Source of the DNA: Shimia litoralis
GTDB taxonomy: Bacteria > Pseudomonadota > Alphaproteobacteria > Rhodobacterales > Rhodobacteraceae
Length of the DNA stretch: 64,000 nt
Assembly: GCF_005518135.1 (NCBI RefSeq)
Contig: NZ_SULI01000003.1
Span: 1-64,000, forward strand
Direction of reading: 5' to 3'
The translations under genes were made by a program, and so were the position numbers. Shown one piece after another: positions 45,440-56,511 of this stretch. Within the stretch, counting starts at the first letter, position 1, and every line of letters starts with the position of its first letter. The notes beneath the pieces are model-generated. The model was not told the DNA's origin. It did not search any database and worked only from the letters and a program-made list of their open reading frames with translations.

Positions 45440-47598
45440 TAGTGCGCTCCTCCGCTGAGCGTCATCCATGTGATCAGGACTACAATGCCGATCACCATGG
45501 CAAAGGCATATGTGAAGATGTAACCAGATTGGGCGCGGCCCGCGAGTTTGGTGAAGAACGGTACAATACCCATCGCCACACCGTTCAACGCACCATCAAT
45601 GACGTTTCCATCACCACGTTTCCAAAGGAAACGGCCAATCGCTTTGGCGGGACGTACGAAAATCACGTCGTACAATTCGTCAAAGTACCATTTGTTGAGC
45701 AGGAACAGATACAGCGGGCGCTGCGCGTCTGCCAGTTTCTTGGGCATCGAAGGGTTCCAGATATAGAACCACATCGCCACCACAAAACCGATGATCATCG
45801 CAACGAATGGGCTCACTTTAACCCAAGTCGGGGCATGGTGTGCTTCGTCCATCACATGATTGTCTGGCGCCATAAAGATCGCCCCTTTCGGAGCCTCGCC
45901 ATGGTGTGCAGCCATCACTGGGGCATGCGCCGGATCGTCCATTTTTGCTGCGTGGTCATCGCCATGTGCCGCGTCATCGACATGAGTAACCTTGGCGTGC
46001 GTGTCTTCAGCCGCGTGGGTGTCAGACGATGCCGCCGCTCCGTGGCCGCCATCTGCCTGAGCAGTATGTGCAGGGATGCCAAAGAATTTGTTCACTTTGT
46101 CATGGTCGCCAAAGAAGCTGCCGTACCAGATCATCCCGGAGAACACTGCGCCAAGCGCCAGAAGTCCAAGCGGAACCAACATCACCATTGGGCTCTCATG
46201 GGCATGGTCGTGCGTATGCTTGTCGCCGCGCGCCTTGCCATAGAAGGTCATAAACATCAGACGCCAAGAATAGAACGACGTGAACAACGCAGCGATCACA
46301 AGCATCCAGAAGGCATAGCCGCCAGCGGTTCCGGCCCATGCGCTTTCGATCACGGCATCTTTAGACAAGAATCCAGCAAAACCGATATGGGTCAAAGGAA
46401 TGCCAACGCCGGTAATCGCAAGCGTACCGATCATCATTGCCATGAAGGTATAAGGGATCTTTTTGCGCAACGCGCCATAGTTCCGCATGTCTTGCTCGTG
46501 ATGCATCGCATGGATCACCGAGCCGGCGCCAAGGAACAACATCGCCTTAAAGAAAGCGTGCGTAAACAGGTGGAACATCGCGACAGAATAGACACCGACA
46601 CCCGCCGCAACGAACATATAGCCCAACTGAGACATGGTCGAATATGCAATCACGCGCTTGATGTCGTTTTGCACCAAACCGATGGTCGCAGCCACGAAAG
46701 CTGTGGTCGCACCAAGGAAGGTGATAAACGCTGTCGCTTCGGGTGCGTATTCCATCAGCGGAGACATCCGGCAAATCAGGAAAACACCCGCAGTCACCAT
46801 GGTCGCAGCGTGGATCAGAGCCGACACTGGAGTCGGGCCTTCCATCGCGTCAGGCAACCAAGTGTGCAAGAAGAGCTGCGCCGATTTCCCCATCGCCCCG
46901 ATGAACAACAAGAAAGCAATAAGGTTCGCTGCATTCCAATCAGCCCACAAGAAGTGAAGCTGTGTATCCGCGAGCGCAGGCGCTGCTGCAAAGATATCAT
47001 CAAACTTGACGCTATCGGTCAGCATGAACAACCCGAAGATCCCAAGGCCAAAACCAAAGTCACCCACACGGTTCACAACAAATGCTTTGATCGCGGCGGC
47101 GTTTGCAGAGGGCTTGCGATAGTAAAACCCAATCAACAAGTAGGATGCAACGCCCACGCCTTCCCAGCCAAAGAACATTTGAACAAGGTTGTCGGACGTG
47201 ACCAGCATAAGCATGGCAAAGGTAAAGAACGACAAATATGCAAAGAAGCGCGGCTTATAGCTTTCGCCTTCTTTCCATTGTGGGTCGTGATCCATGTAGC
47301 CAAAGGAATAAAGGTGCACAACGGCCGAGACCGAAGTCACAACAATCAACATAATGGCCGTCAGCCGATCCAGGCGGATCGCCCAGGCGGTGTCCAATGT
47401 GCCAGACTGAATCCAGTCAAGAATGTGGATATACTGGGTTTGGCCATCGTGGCCAAGAAATACGATCCAGCTCAGAGCACAGGCAAGAAACAGCAGACCT
47501 GTCGTCACATACTGTGCGCCTTTTTCTCCGATAAACCGCCAGCCAAAGCCGCCAATCAGGCTGCCGACAAGCGGTGCGAATAGGATAATCTTTTCCAT
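45439..47598 (-). CDS. nuoL: NADH-quinone oxidoreductase subunit L with His-rich insert
   Basis: This is the distal antiporter-like subunit with the long lateral helix. The 719-residue protein carries [14 protein letters not shown] near residue 143, [20 protein letters not shown] around residue 235, and [11 protein letters not shown]. It is about 100 residues longer than the E. coli protein. Most of the extra length is a soluble His/Asp/Ala-rich stretch at about residues 505-590 with some 13 histidines, placed before the last membrane helices. Conserved core residues are intact. Confidence 0.97.
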   Translation of the reverse strand: MEKIILFAPLVGSLIGGFGWRFIGEKGAQYVTTGLLFLACALSWIVFLGHDGQTQYIHILDWIQSGTLDTAWAIRLDRLTAIMLIVVTSVSAVVHLYSFGYMDHDPQWKEGESYKPRFFAYLSFFTFAMLMLVTSDNLVQMFFGWEGVGVASYLLIGFYYRKPSANAAAIKAFVVNRVGDFGFGLGIFGLFMLTDSVKFDDIFAAAPALADTQLHFLWADWNAANLIAFLLFIGAMGKSAQLFLHTWLPDAMEGPTPVSALIHAATMVTAGVFLICRMSPLMEYAPEATAFITFLGATTAFVAATIGLVQNDIKRVIAYSTMSQLGYMFVAAGVGVYSVAMFHLFTHAFFKAMLFLGAGSVIHAMHHEQDMRNYGALRKKIPYTFMAMMIGTLAITGVGIPLTHIGFAGFLSKDAVIESAWAGTAGGYAFWMLVIAALFTSFYSWRLMFMTFYGKARGDKHTHDHAHESPMVMLVPLGLLALGAVFSGMIWYGSFFGDHDKVNKFFGIPAHTAQADGGHGAAASSDTHAAEDTHAKVTHVDDAAHGDDHAAKMDDPAHAPVMAAHHGEAPKGAIFMAPDNHVMDEAHHAPTWVKVSPFVAMIIGFVVAMWFYIWNPSMPKKLADAQRPLYLFLLNKWYFDELYDVIFVRPAKAIGRFLWKRGDGNVIDGALNGVAMGIVPFFTKLAGRAQSGYIFTYAFAMVIGIVVLITWMTLSGGAH

Positions 47599-47604
47599 TG
47601 TCGC

Positions 47605-47910
47605 TTAGCCTTTCATGACGTTGACGTCTTCCACCGAGATCGTGCCCCGGTTGCGGAAGAAAGAGACGAGGATAGCAAGGCCGATCGCAGCTTCAGCAGC
47701 CGCAACAGTCAGGACGAACAAGGTAAAGACCTGTCCGACGAGATCGCCAAGGAAGCTTGAGAAAGCGACCAGATTGATGTTGACCGACAAAAGCATCAGT
47801 TCGATCGACATCAAAAGGATGATGACGTTCTTCCGGTTCAGGAAGAGGCCAAAGATACCAATGACAAACAATGCTGCTGCCACGGTTAAGTAATGTTCAA
47901 GTCCGATCAT
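47605..47910 (-). CDS. nuoK: NADH-quinone oxidoreductase subunit K
   Basis: The 101-residue protein has three membrane helices and the conserved glutamates in [10 protein letters not shown] (about residue 36) and [10 protein letters not shown] (about residue 72), which belong to the proton path near the quinone arm. It starts I-G-L-E-H-Y-L. Spacing is 38 bases to nuoJ and six to nuoL. Confidence 0.97.
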   Translation of the reverse strand: MIGLEHYLTVAAALFVIGIFGLFLNRKNVIILLMSIELMLLSVNINLVAFSSFLGDLVGQVFTLFVLTVAAAEAAIGLAILVSFFRNRGTISVEDVNVMKG

Positions 47911-47948
47911 GTTCGTCCCTCGGTCCTTATTCTTCCAGTAGCGAGCTC

Positions 47949-48557
47949 TTAAAGGCCCTGCCCCGGTTTTACATCTTTCAATTCCATGGCCTCAGCAGGG
48001 TCACGCCACATCTGCGCCAAAACATTTTGACGTTTGACATCTTTGCGATGACGCAGGGTCAGAACGATGGCGCCAATCATGGCCACCAACAGGATCAAGC
48101 CCGCCAACTGGAACAGGAGGAAATATTGGTCGTAAATCAACAACCCAAGTGCTTCGGTGTTCTGTACACCTTCAGGCGCTACAGCGGCACGTTGGGCTTC
48201 GGCGACATCAGATGCCTGCCATGCGCCCACAGCCATGCCGAACTGCATCAGCAGGACAACACCGATCAACAAGGCCAGTGGCATATATTGCGCCATCTCC
48301 GCCTTGAGCTCGGCAAAGTCGACATCCAGCATCATCACCACAAAGAGGAAAAGCACGGCAACCGCGCCCACGTAGACAATCACCAAGAGCATTGCCACAA
48401 ATTCGGCACCCAACAGAACAAACAGCCCTGCCGAGCTTAGGAATGCAAGAATAAGCCAGAGCACCGAATGCACCGGATTGCGGCTTACTACGGTGAACAA
48501 TCCGCCAACGATCACACAGATCGCAAACAGATAGAAGGCCAGCGCTGCAATAGTCAT
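47949..48557 (-). CDS. nuoJ: NADH-quinone oxidoreductase subunit J
   Basis: The 202-residue protein has five membrane helices and the family segments P-V-H-S-V-L-W-L-I near residue 28, [24 protein letters not shown] (49-72, here described in parts) and V-V-M-M-L-D. The G-A-V region forms the pi-bulge that shifts during turnover. Its start overlaps the stop of the preceding carboxymuconolactone-decarboxylase-like gene by four bases. Confidence 0.96.
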   Translation of the reverse strand: MTIAALAFYLFAICVIVGGLFTVVSRNPVHSVLWLILAFLSSAGLFVLLGAEFVAMLLVIVYVGAVAVLFLFVVMMLDVDFAELKAEMAQYMPLALLIGVVLLMQFGMAVGAWQASDVAEAQRAAVAPEGVQNTEALGLLIYDQYFLLFQLAGLILLVAMIGAIVLTLRHRKDVKRQNVLAQMWRDPAEAMELKDVKPGQGL

Positions 48558-48961
48558 GTGTCACTTTCCTCGTTTTCAGCCAGAACCTCTTGGGCGATTT
48601 CAAGCGCCTTGGTCGTGGCCGGAATGCCAGCAAACATGGACATCTGTCCGATTGTTTCGGCAATTTCTTGTTTCGTAGCCCCTGCTTCGAGCAGGTGGCG
48701 TACAGTTAGTCGGATTTGCGCCTCGGCCTGAGCACCCAGAACAGTCAAAGCGGCCAAGGTCAAAAACAGGCGTGTTTTCGCATCAAGACCGTCTTTGTTG
48801 AACGAGTTGCCAAAGAACATTTCCATCATATCTTTGGGCATCGTTGGCCACAGCTTTTCAAACCCTTTAGGTGTAAAGGATTCCAGCGCAGGATTCATGG
48901 CTTTGGCCATTTCCTGATACTGCGCGATCATCGCTTCAAATGGGTTCGGGCTATCGGTCAT
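48554..48961 (-). CDS. carboxymuconolactone decarboxylase-like protein inside the nuo operon
   Basis: The 135-residue protein has the CMD fold pattern: [18 protein letters not shown] near residues 66-83, then [12 protein letters not shown] and [10 protein letters not shown] near the end. The C-x-x-C pair that gives AhpD-type members peroxidase activity is missing; the protein has no cysteine at all. It overlaps nuoI (upstream) and nuoJ (downstream) by four bases each, so it is translated with them. Not a known Complex I subunit; role unknown. Confidence 0.8.
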   Translation of the reverse strand: MTDSPNPFEAMIAQYQEMAKAMNPALESFTPKGFEKLWPTMPKDMMEMFFGNSFNKDGLDAKTRLFLTLAALTVLGAQAEAQIRLTVRHLLEAGATKQEIAETIGQMSMFAGIPATTKALEIAQEVLAENEESDT

Positions 48962-49452
48962 CGGTACGGTGCATCCAGTTCTAAGTTACGCGCAATCTCT
49001 GCTTCCCAACGTTCGCCGTTTTCCAAAAGCTTGGCTTTGTCATAGAACAGTTCTTCACGTGTTTCTGTGGCAAATTCAAAGTTCGGACCTTCGACGATCG
49101 CATCAACCGGACAGGCCTCTTGGCAGAAACCGCAGTAGATGCATTTGGTCATATCGATGTCATACCGTGTGGTCCGGCGGCTGCCGTCTTCACGTGGTTC
49201 GGCATCAATTGTGATCGCTTGTGCGGGGCAAATCGCTTCGCACAGTTTACAGGCGATGCAACGCTCTTCCCCATTGGGATAGCGACGCAGCGCGTGTTCA
49301 CCGCGAAAACGTGGCGACAGAGGCCCCTTTTCGTGCGGATAGTTCAGCGTCGCCTTGGGCGCAAAGAAATACTTCAGCCCAAGTTTGAAGCCACCGATGA
49401 AATCGCTGAGCAGGAAATAGCCTGCGGCGCGCTTGTAGTCGATATTCGCCAT
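48958..49452 (-). CDS. nuoI: NADH-quinone oxidoreductase subunit I
   Basis: The 164-residue subunit carries two [4Fe-4S] clusters (N6a, N6b) through [12 protein letters not shown] near residue 60 and [12 protein letters not shown] near residue 99, passing electrons toward NuoB. The start at 49452, M-A-N-I-D-Y-K-R, is one base after the nuoH stop, with GGAGG just ahead. Confidence 0.97.
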   Translation of the reverse strand: MANIDYKRAAGYFLLSDFIGGFKLGLKYFFAPKATLNYPHEKGPLSPRFRGEHALRRYPNGEERCIACKLCEAICPAQAITIDAEPREDGSRRTTRYDIDMTKCIYCGFCQEACPVDAIVEGPNFEFATETREELFYDKAKLLENGERWEAEIARNLELDAPYR

Positions 49453-49453
49453 A

Positions 49454-50491
49454 TCAGCCTCCAATCGCCCAGCGGGCATAGGCACCGCCAAGAAGTTCAA
49501 ATTTTGCAAGGAACGCGACAATGACGACCCAAGCCAACGAAAGCGGTAGGAACACCTTCCAACCAATGCGCATCAGCTGGTCATAGCGGTACCGTGGCGT
49601 AATCGCCTTCACCATCGCGAAGATAAAGAAGAAGAACGCCATTTTGCCGACCATCCAAAGAACGCCATCGGGCAATCCAGGAATTGGGGACAACCAGCCA
49701 CCAAAGAACAACAGGGACATCAACGCACACATCAAGAAGATCGCGATGTATTCACCGGCCATAAACAGCAGGAACATCGTCGCCGAGTACTCGACTTGAT
49801 AGCCCGCGACCAATTCCGACTCCGCCTCGGGAAGATCGAATGGCGGGCGGTTGGTTTCAGCCAAAGCAGAAATAAAGAACAAGAAGACCATTGGAAAGTG
49901 CGGCAACCAATACCAGCTAAACAATCCATAGTCGCCGTCTTGCGCACGCACGATATCACCAAAGTTCATTGACCCGGTGCTGATGATGATGCCGATAATA
50001 ATCAGGCCGATCGAGACCTCATATGAAATCATCTGAGCCGCAGAGCGCAATGAGCCAAGGAATGGGTATTTCGAGTTGGAAGCCCAGCCGCCCATGATGA
50101 CGCCGTAGACCTCAAGCGAGGACACCGCGAACACATACATGATCGCCACGTTGATGTTGGACAGAACCCAACCATCATTGAACGGGATCACCGCCCAAGC
50201 AATCATGGACATCACAAAGCTGACCAATGGCGCAAGGATAAAGACGGGGCGGTCGGCACCAGCCGGGATCACCACTTCTTTGACGACATATTTCAGAGCG
50301 TCAGCAACTGATTGCAGGATCCCGAAGGTACCCACAACATTGGGACCGCGGCGCATTTGCACAGCAGCCCAGATTTTCCGATCCCCGTAAACGAGAAACA
50401 GAAGCGAGATCATCACAAAAGCAACAACCGCCAGCACTTGGGCGACGATCAGGATGCCTATTCCGAGAGGGGTGGTAAAGAATTCAGCCAT
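49454..50491 (-). CDS. nuoH: NADH-quinone oxidoreductase subunit H
   Basis: This membrane subunit forms the quinone cavity with NuoB and NuoD. The 345-residue protein carries R-R-G-P-N-V-V-G near residue 43, [17 protein letters not shown], and [17 protein letters not shown] around residue 212, the acidic funnel that links quinone chemistry to pumping. Eight membrane helices are expected. Confidence 0.97.
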   Translation of the reverse strand: MAEFFTTPLGIGILIVAQVLAVVAFVMISLLFLVYGDRKIWAAVQMRRGPNVVGTFGILQSVADALKYVVKEVVIPAGADRPVFILAPLVSFVMSMIAWAVIPFNDGWVLSNINVAIMYVFAVSSLEVYGVIMGGWASNSKYPFLGSLRSAAQMISYEVSIGLIIIGIIISTGSMNFGDIVRAQDGDYGLFSWYWLPHFPMVFLFFISALAETNRPPFDLPEAESELVAGYQVEYSATMFLLFMAGEYIAIFLMCALMSLLFFGGWLSPIPGLPDGVLWMVGKMAFFFFIFAMVKAITPRYRYDQLMRIGWKVFLPLSLAWVVIVAFLAKFELLGGAYARWAIGG

Positions 50492-50497
50492 TTGTCC

Positions 50498-50914
50498 TCA
50501 CACCGTGGGTATTTGGTTATCTTCGCAATTTGAAACGGTGACTTCTGCGTCAATCGTTTTCAAACCACGGGGCAGCGACGCAGAGATGGTATAAACAGCA
50601 TCCCCCCGCCAAACTCTGCCGTCTTGTTCCATTGTCGTGCGCACATGACGCGCAAATCCGAAACCTCGGATCAACGCATATTGCGCTGCGGCACATTCCG
50701 CATATTTATCTATGTCATTGGTGGACAGCGCATCTTGCATCGATACGCGGAAATTCACCAAATCACCGTCCAATAGACGGGTCTCGACGCCAAGGTATTC
50801 TGGCGCAGGATCAGATGCCCCGCATTGCTCGCCGTCCCCACATGTGGGGGCGCACGCCGACAGACCAACCGCGAGGGCCGGAATTGTCGGAGCCATGAGC
50901 GCTTGCAGGTGCAT
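50498..50914 (-). CDS. small lipoprotein between nuoG and nuoH
   Basis: The 138-residue protein has a signal sequence ending in L-S-A-C (lipobox, Cys about 21). The mature part is about 118 residues with three more Cys near the start (C-G-D-G-E-Q-C) and one near the end (S-N-C-E-D), a predicted mixed fold with no named domain. ATG at 50914 has GGAG nine bases ahead; a GTG at 50920 is too close to the nuoG stop. It probably faces the periplasm, but a link to Complex I is only suggested by position. Confidence 0.7.
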   Translation of the reverse strand: MHLQALMAPTIPALAVGLSACAPTCGDGEQCGASDPAPEYLGVETRLLDGDLVNFRVSMQDALSTNDIDKYAECAAAQYALIRGFGFARHVRTTMEQDGRVWRGDAVYTISASLPRGLKTIDAEVTVSNCEDNQIPTV

Positions 50915-50920
50915 TTTCAC

Positions 50921-52933
50921 TTACTCCGCCGCAATCTGTTCTGCGCCACGTGCTTTCGCAGCAGCGCTCAGCTCGGCCATTAGAACGCTTGCGCGCGCAA
51001 TCGGGTTTGTCAGATAGAAGTCAGCGATCGTTTCCACGAATGCGCCCTTCTTAAGAGCTGCCGCAGGGAGAGGTTGCCACGTGTTTTCAACAACCTGATC
51101 AATCTTGGCCAGATGTGGAACTTCGGCAATCAGCGCCTGACGCAGTTGCGCCAAAGAGTCATATGCGAGCCCCTCGCCAACTTCAGCACTTAGAGCGCGC
51201 AAAATGGCCCAGTTTTCTTTGGCTTCACCTGGTGCATATCCTGCACGCATCGCCAACTGAGGGCGCCCTTCGGTGTTCACAAATAGACCGTTTTCTTCGG
51301 TATATGCTGCCGCTGGCAAAATCACATCGGCACGATGCGCGCCCCGATCGCCATGGCTCCCTTGGTACACCACAAACGGACCATCGGAAATTTCAACTTC
51401 GTCAGCACCAAGGTTATAAATGACCTCGGCCCCTTCCAACGCAGTGTCCAGACCACCTTCGGTGACCGCGCCAACATCCATGGCACCCACACGGCTTGCC
51501 GCAGTGTGCAGAACCATCATTTTGCCGCCAAGTTTCTCGGTTAGTGCCATTGTCTTGCCCAGCACGGCAATGCCGTCGCCTTCGCAAATGGCACCCTGCC
51601 CTACAATCACAATCGCATTGTCCTGCGCCTGTGCATTTTCGGCAAGTTCATTCAAAGGTGCACGACCGCGACCGCCATACGTTGTCTCATAGGTCAGATC
51701 CATACCTTTTGGACCCAAGACAATCACTTCAGCGCCCTGCAACCAAGCCTTGCGAATGCGAGCATTCAACACCGGTGCTTCGTTGCGCGGGTTGGACCCG
51801 ATCAAATAGATAACCTTGGCGGTATCAATGTCCTCGATCGATGCGGTTCCAACATAGGCACTGCGGTTGCCTGCAGGCAACACAGCACCGTTGGTCCGGC
51901 ATTCAACATTGCCGCCCAAACCTTGGATCATTTGCTTCAGAGCAAAGGCTGCTTCGGTAGGAGCAAGATCACCGATCAGACCAGCGACCTTTTTACCCTT
52001 CATCGCATCAGCGACTTTAGTCAGGGCTTCACCCCAAGTTGCCGGACGCAATTTACCATTTTCACGCACATAGGGTGTGTCCAGACGCTGGCGGCGCAAT
52101 CCATCCCAAACAAAGCGTGTCTTGTCGGAAATCCATTCTTCGTTCACGCCATCATGGTTGCGTGGCAGAATGCGTTTCACTTCGCGACCTTTGGTGTCGA
52201 CGCGAATGTTAGACCCCAAGGCATCCATCACATCGATGGTTTCGGTCTTGGTCAATTCCCAGGGACGCGCAGTAAAGGCGTAGGGCTTGGATGTCAGAGC
52301 ACCGACTGGGCACAAGTCAATGATGTTGCCTTGCAGATTGCTATCAAGTGTTTGGTTCAGATAGCTGGTGATCTCGGCATCCTCACCGCGACCCGTTTGG
52401 CCCATCTGGGTGATACCTGCGACCTCTGATGTGAAACGCACGCACCGCGTGCAGCTAATGCAACGCGTCATGGCTGTGCTGACAAGGGGCCCAAGTTCCA
52501 GATCGTCAACGGCACGTTTCGGTTCGTTAAACCGTGTACCTGACAGACCATAGGCCACGGCCTGATCCTGCAGATCGCATTCGCCACCCTGATCGCAAAT
52601 CGGGCAATCCAGCGGGTGGTTGATCAGCATGAATTCCATCACGCCTTCACGCGCTTTTTTGACCATCGGCGAGTTGGTTTTCACCACAGGGGGCTGACCT
52701 TCTGGCCCAGGGCGCAAATCACGCACCTGCATCGCGCATGACGCCGCAGGCTTGGGCGGTCCACCGACCACTTCTACCAGACACATGCGGCAGTTGCCGG
52801 CAATGGAAAGACGTTCATGATAACAGAACCGCGGAATTTCCACTCCGGCTTGTTCGCAGGCCTGAATGAGGGTCATCGCCCCATCCACTTCTACTTCGGT
52901 CTCGTCAATGATGATCTTGCGTAGGTCAGACAT
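50921..52933 (-). CDS. nuoG: NADH-quinone oxidoreductase subunit G
   Basis: The 670-residue protein holds the [2Fe-2S] cluster N1b ([15 protein letters not shown] near residues 34-48), the His-ligated N5 and N4 clusters ([24 protein letters not shown]), and a molybdopterin-oxidoreductase-like domain without cofactor. The start M-S-D-L-R-K-I is at 52933; an ATG at 52939 overlaps the DUF5333 stop (ATGA) and is equally possible. Confidence 0.97.
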   Translation of the reverse strand: MSDLRKIIIDETEVEVDGAMTLIQACEQAGVEIPRFCYHERLSIAGNCRMCLVEVVGGPPKPAASCAMQVRDLRPGPEGQPPVVKTNSPMVKKAREGVMEFMLINHPLDCPICDQGGECDLQDQAVAYGLSGTRFNEPKRAVDDLELGPLVSTAMTRCISCTRCVRFTSEVAGITQMGQTGRGEDAEITSYLNQTLDSNLQGNIIDLCPVGALTSKPYAFTARPWELTKTETIDVMDALGSNIRVDTKGREVKRILPRNHDGVNEEWISDKTRFVWDGLRRQRLDTPYVRENGKLRPATWGEALTKVADAMKGKKVAGLIGDLAPTEAAFALKQMIQGLGGNVECRTNGAVLPAGNRSAYVGTASIEDIDTAKVIYLIGSNPRNEAPVLNARIRKAWLQGAEVIVLGPKGMDLTYETTYGGRGRAPLNELAENAQAQDNAIVIVGQGAICEGDGIAVLGKTMALTEKLGGKMMVLHTAASRVGAMDVGAVTEGGLDTALEGAEVIYNLGADEVEISDGPFVVYQGSHGDRGAHRADVILPAAAYTEENGLFVNTEGRPQLAMRAGYAPGEAKENWAILRALSAEVGEGLAYDSLAQLRQALIAEVPHLAKIDQVVENTWQPLPAAALKKGAFVETIADFYLTNPIARASVLMAELSAAAKARGAEQIAAE

Positions 52934-52935
52934 GT

Positions 52936-53337
52936 TCATTTCGCCCTTAACAGCGCGCCGATCTGGCTTGTTTTTTGAATTTCTGCACGCCCAAGCGTGC
53001 AAAAGCTTTGTGGGTCGTCATAAGAGACCCCGTTTTGTTTCAGATACGCCTCGCCGCGCGCGCGCATCTTGGCCTTTTCATCGTCATTTTCGATGTAGGC
53101 TTCGATTTCGTTGTCAGCATACCCCAATTCATTCGCAGAACGCTTGAGCGCGCGCATGAATGAATAGGCCTTGAACAACCGAGCACTTATTGTGGGGCAA
53201 TAGTCGCGAATTTCATTCGCCACAGCCAAAGCAAAAAGCCCGTCATTAATAGATTTTTCCTGACTCAGCCCCGTCTTGGCAAACACAGGTCCAGCCGCCA
53301 GAACAGCACACAGGGTCACTGGAATAATCGCACGCAT
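52936..53337 (-). CDS. DUF5333-type secreted protein in the nuo operon
   Basis: The 133-residue protein has a clear signal peptide ([15 protein letters not shown], cleavage near V-F-A-K). The mature part is helical and charged, with two cysteines (D-Y-C-P-T-I-S-A and S-F-C-T-L-G) likely to pair. This fits DUF5333, known to me from Rhodobacterales nuo operons. It ends at the nuoG start. Function unknown; a periplasmic role in Complex I assembly would be inference. Confidence 0.78.
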   Translation of the reverse strand: MRAIIPVTLCAVLAAGPVFAKTGLSQEKSINDGLFALAVANEIRDYCPTISARLFKAYSFMRALKRSANELGYADNEIEAYIENDDEKAKMRARGEAYLKQNGVSYDDPQSFCTLGRAEIQKTSQIGALLRAK

Positions 53338-53432
53338 AGTCTCTCTCCGATCTGTCTTGGTCACAGGCGCGCTTGCACGCGCCCCGCCCTGAGCAGAAAG
53401 GCCAGAGGCCTGTGTTATGCAATAACGTGCGA

Positions 53433-53819
53433 TCATTCTTTGCACACGCCTTCGAGATACAGATCATCTTCGATCATGCGAAGATTCTCTGGTTCGACAT
53501 CCGGTCCGTGAACCCAGTCAATCGACGAGCTACCATAGTTTTCAATACAATAGGTCACGGCAGCATGACGACCAGCCTCGCGCGCGCCTTCAATTGATTG
53601 AGTGGCTTTGTCGACATTCACCGTGAAGTGGCTGCGATCTTTCTTGTCGACCATCTTGGCCTTGGAGCGGAAGTTGATGCCATTAAAGGACAGCTCGTCC
53701 TTTTTCCCCATACGCTCGCAACCAGAAACAGCCACCACAAGACATACGGGCACAATCAAAGCTGCTGAACGCAACTTTGTGCTTTTGGATGATGTCGTTG
53801 AGGGGAGCTGGGCAAACAT
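53433..53819 (-). CDS. small lipoprotein between nuoF and the DUF5333 gene
   Basis: The 128-residue protein has an N-terminal polar stretch, a hydrophobic helix (about 17-32) and a lipobox V-S-G-C near residue 34. The mature part has S-F-N-G-I-N-F-R-S-K near residue 44 and three Cys, two near the end (T-Y-C-I-E-N and E-G-V-C). No domain is recognised. It lies seven bases after the nuoF start region on the same strand, so it shares the transcript. Confidence 0.65.
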   Translation of the reverse strand: MFAQLPSTTSSKSTKLRSAALIVPVCLVVAVSGCERMGKKDELSFNGINFRSKAKMVDKKDRSHFTVNVDKATQSIEGAREAGRHAAVTYCIENYGSSSIDWVHGPDVEPENLRMIEDDLYLEGVCKE

Positions 53820-53825
53820 CTGATT

Positions 53826-55121
53826 TTACTCCGCCGCCATCGCGCCCATACGGCCGGTTTTGTTGGCTTTGATACGATCTTCGATCTCATTGCGGAAATT
53901 CTTGATCAGACCCTGAATTGGCCAAGCGGCCGCATCGCCAAGCGCGCAGATGGTGTGGCCTTCAACCTGTTTGGTCACGCTAAACAGCATATCGATTTCT
54001 TCGAGTTCTGCCTCGCCTCGCACCAAACGATCCATGACGCGCATCATCCAACCAGTGCCTTCACGGCATGGCGTGCACTGGCCACAGCTTTCATGTTTGT
54101 AAAACTTGGACAAACGCCAGATGGCCTTAATGATGTCGGTCGAGTTGTCCATGACAATCACCGCCGCGGTACCAAGGCTCGAGCCTTTTTCGCGCAATGC
54201 GTCGAAATCCATCACGGCATCGCGCATATTTTCACCCGTAACACATGGCACAGACGATCCACCGGGGATAACCGCCTTAAGATTGTCCCAACCGCCACGA
54301 ATACCGCCACAGTGTTTTTCAATGAGCTCTTCAAAGCTGATCGACATGGCTTCTTCGACAACACAGGGGTTGTTGACGTGACCGGAGATGCCGAAAATTT
54401 TGGTGCCAGCATTGTTCGGGCGACCAAAGCCCGAGAACCACTCGGGGCCACGACGCAAGATCGTCGGCACAACCGCAATAGATTCAACGTTGTTCACTGT
54501 TGTCGGGCATCCGTACAAACCCGCGCCCGCTGGGAACGGCGGTTTCATACGTGGCATGCCCTTTTTGCCTTCAAGGCTTTCGAGCAAGGCTGTTTCTTCG
54601 CCACAGATATAGGCGCCTGCCCCGTGGTGAACAAACACGTCAAAATCCCAACCGGAGCCAGCCGCGTTGCGGCCCAAAAGACCCGCATCATAGGCTTCGT
54701 CAATTGCGTTCTGCAGAGCTTCGCGTTCGCGAATGTACTCGCCGCGGATATAGATATAGCAGGTGTGTGCATTCATCGCGAAAGACGCGATCAGGGCGCC
54801 TTCGATCAATGTGTGCGGATCATGACGCATGATCTCGCGGTCTTTACATGTGCCCGGCTCGGATTCATCCGCGTTGATCACCAGATACGCCGGACGACCG
54901 TCGCTTTCTTTGGGCATAAATGACCATTTCAGACCGGTGGGGAAACCCGCACCGCCACGACCACGCAGGCCGGATGCCTTCATCTGGTCGATGACCCAGT
55001 CGCGCCCGTTCTGAATGATCTTTGCGGTGCCATCCCAATGGCCGCGCGCCTGTGCGCCCTTGAGCGTGCGCTCGTGCATGCCATAGAGGTTGGTAAAGAT
55101 ACGATCCTGATCTTTGAGCAT
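53826..55121 (-). CDS. nuoF: NADH-quinone oxidoreductase subunit F
   Basis: This subunit binds NADH and FMN and cluster N3. The 431-residue protein has [15 protein letters not shown] near residue 53 (FMN/NADH-binding loop), [14 protein letters not shown] near residue 172, and [12 protein letters not shown] near residue 346 for the [4Fe-4S] cluster. It follows the DUF5337 gene at four bases. Confidence 0.97.
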   Translation of the reverse strand: MLKDQDRIFTNLYGMHERTLKGAQARGHWDGTAKIIQNGRDWVIDQMKASGLRGRGGAGFPTGLKWSFMPKESDGRPAYLVINADESEPGTCKDREIMRHDPHTLIEGALIASFAMNAHTCYIYIRGEYIREREALQNAIDEAYDAGLLGRNAAGSGWDFDVFVHHGAGAYICGEETALLESLEGKKGMPRMKPPFPAGAGLYGCPTTVNNVESIAVVPTILRRGPEWFSGFGRPNNAGTKIFGISGHVNNPCVVEEAMSISFEELIEKHCGGIRGGWDNLKAVIPGGSSVPCVTGENMRDAVMDFDALREKGSSLGTAAVIVMDNSTDIIKAIWRLSKFYKHESCGQCTPCREGTGWMMRVMDRLVRGEAELEEIDMLFSVTKQVEGHTICALGDAAAWPIQGLIKNFRNEIEDRIKANKTGRMGAMAAE

Positions 55122-55125
55122 CTTG

Positions 55126-55350
55126 TTACCCTTGCGTTGACTGACGCGCGCGCCAGATCTGAAAAATATTTACCAGCGCCCAAATCAGCGCGGCAATTGC
55201 GGCGAAATCAAACAACAATGCATACCGACCTGGCATGCCCATTGCTTTTCCCAGCCATTGGGCGGCCAACCAGATCACCATCGTACCTGCAATCACAAGG
55301 CTGACAGTGCGCCCCTTGCGTGCCAGATGTTGATCGTTCTGCCCACCCAT
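55126..55350 (-). CDS. DUF5337-type small membrane protein between nuoE and nuoF
   Basis: The 74-residue protein has two membrane helices (about 15-32 and 42-62) with a short loop M-G-M-P-G-R-Y and charged ends. This is the DUF5337 pattern of Rhodobacterales nuo operons. It is close to both neighbours (six and four bases). Function unknown. Confidence 0.75.
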   Translation of the reverse strand: MGGQNDQHLARKGRTVSLVIAGTMVIWLAAQWLGKAMGMPGRYALLFDFAAIAALIWALVNIFQIWRARQSTQG

Positions 55351-55356
55351 CTTGCG

Positions 55357-56511
55357 TTAGTCCTTATAGACGTCGCCCTTGGCAACGCGCTTTGAGAACT
55401 CGGTTTCTTCGCCAGAGGCCAAAGCTTTCGCTTGATCGACCCAGCCATCACGTTCGATGCGGCCCTTGAACGACAGGCGGCTATCCACCCATGCGATCTG
55501 GGCTTGGGTCCATGCCGCGATCTGATCAAAGTGGAAGAAACCCAATTCGTTCAGAGTTTGCTCAAGCTTGGGGCCAACACCCTTGAGTTTCTTAAGGTCA
55601 TCCGCACCACCGTCGCGCGCTTCGGTCAAAATCACCGGAGCCTCTTCGGCAACGTCGGCTGCTTTTTCTTCTGCTTTTGCGGCGACCGGCTTTTTGGCAG
55701 CAGGCGTTTTCTTTGCATCTTCAGCTTGCTTTACAGCGGGTTTGGGCGTCGGAGCTTCGGCAGGCACAGGTGTTGACGGGTCGCGGCCAGCAACCTTGCC
55801 ATCTTTGCCGATCCAAGGCGTCAACAACGGAACCTCGGTGCCATCGATGCGCTTGATTGTGTCGCCAATGTCTGTCGCCAGTTGCGCAGACGCGTTATAT
55901 TGCGTCTTGCCGCTGTCGTATTCCTTGAGGCTGGTCAAACCACCCAAAGGTTCCGAAGAAAAACGGCCATTCATCGGACCGGGTGCAGGCACAGATCCGG
56001 CGGCCAGATCATCAAGCAGCTTTGAGAACCCCTCAGCGGTCATGTCCTCGTAATAGTCTTTGCCGATTTGCGCCATCGGTGCGTTGGTACACGCGCCAAG
56101 ACATTCGACTTCTTCCCAAGAAAACTTGCCATCCGCAGACACTGTGTGCGGCGCGTTCGCGATCTTTTCTTTACAGACGGCGATCAGGTCCTCTGCTCCG
56201 CAAATCATACAGGACGTTGTGCCACAAATCTGAATGTGGGCCACAGTGCCGACCGGCTGAAGCTGGAACATGAAGTAGAATGACGCCACTTCGAGCACAC
56301 GAATATAAGCCATGCCGAGCATGTCAGCCACGGCCTCGAGCGCGGGTTTGGTCAACCAACCCTCTTGCTCTTGGGCGCGCCACAACAACGGAATGACGGC
56401 TGAAGCCTCGCGGCCCTCAGGGTACTTGGAAATCTGCCCTTTGGCCCACGCCTGATTGGCGGGCGTAAAAGCAAAGCTTGCGGGTTGTTCGGGATGAAGA
56501 CGGCGAAGCAT
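55357..56511 (-). CDS. nuoE: NADH-quinone oxidoreductase subunit E with C-terminal helix-hairpin-helix extension
   Basis: The first about 165 residues are the thioredoxin-like [2Fe-2S] subunit (cluster N1a): C-G-T-T-S-C near residue 97 and C-L-G-A-C near residue 137. The remaining about 220 residues are unusual: a linker to about 235, an Ala/Pro/Lys-rich disordered stretch (235-290) and then [19 protein letters not shown] near residue 304, a helix-hairpin-helix-like module. E. coli NuoE has 166 residues. The stop-start overlap with nuoD (TAATG) couples them. Confidence 0.95.
   Translation of the reverse strand: MLRRLHPEQPASFAFTPANQAWAKGQISKYPEGREASAVIPLLWRAQEQEGWLTKPALEAVADMLGMAYIRVLEVASFYFMFQLQPVGTVAHIQICGTTSCMICGAEDLIAVCKEKIANAPHTVSADGKFSWEEVECLGACTNAPMAQIGKDYYEDMTAEGFSKLLDDLAAGSVPAPGPMNGRFSSEPLGGLTSLKEYDSGKTQYNASAQLATDIGDTIKRIDGTEVPLLTPWIGKDGKVAGRDPSTPVPAEAPTPKPAVKQAEDAKKTPAAKKPVAAKAEEKAADVAEEAPVILTEARDGGADDLKKLKGVGPKLEQTLNELGFFHFDQIAAWTQAQIAWVDSRLSFKGRIERDGWVDQAKALASGEETEFSKRVAKGDVYKD

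Noticed and set aside
45442-47583. 713-codon open frame on the plus strand opposite nuoL
   Set aside because: It is the antisense shadow of nuoL; the product is rich in His, Arg and Gln with no domain, while nuoL is fully conserved on the other strand.
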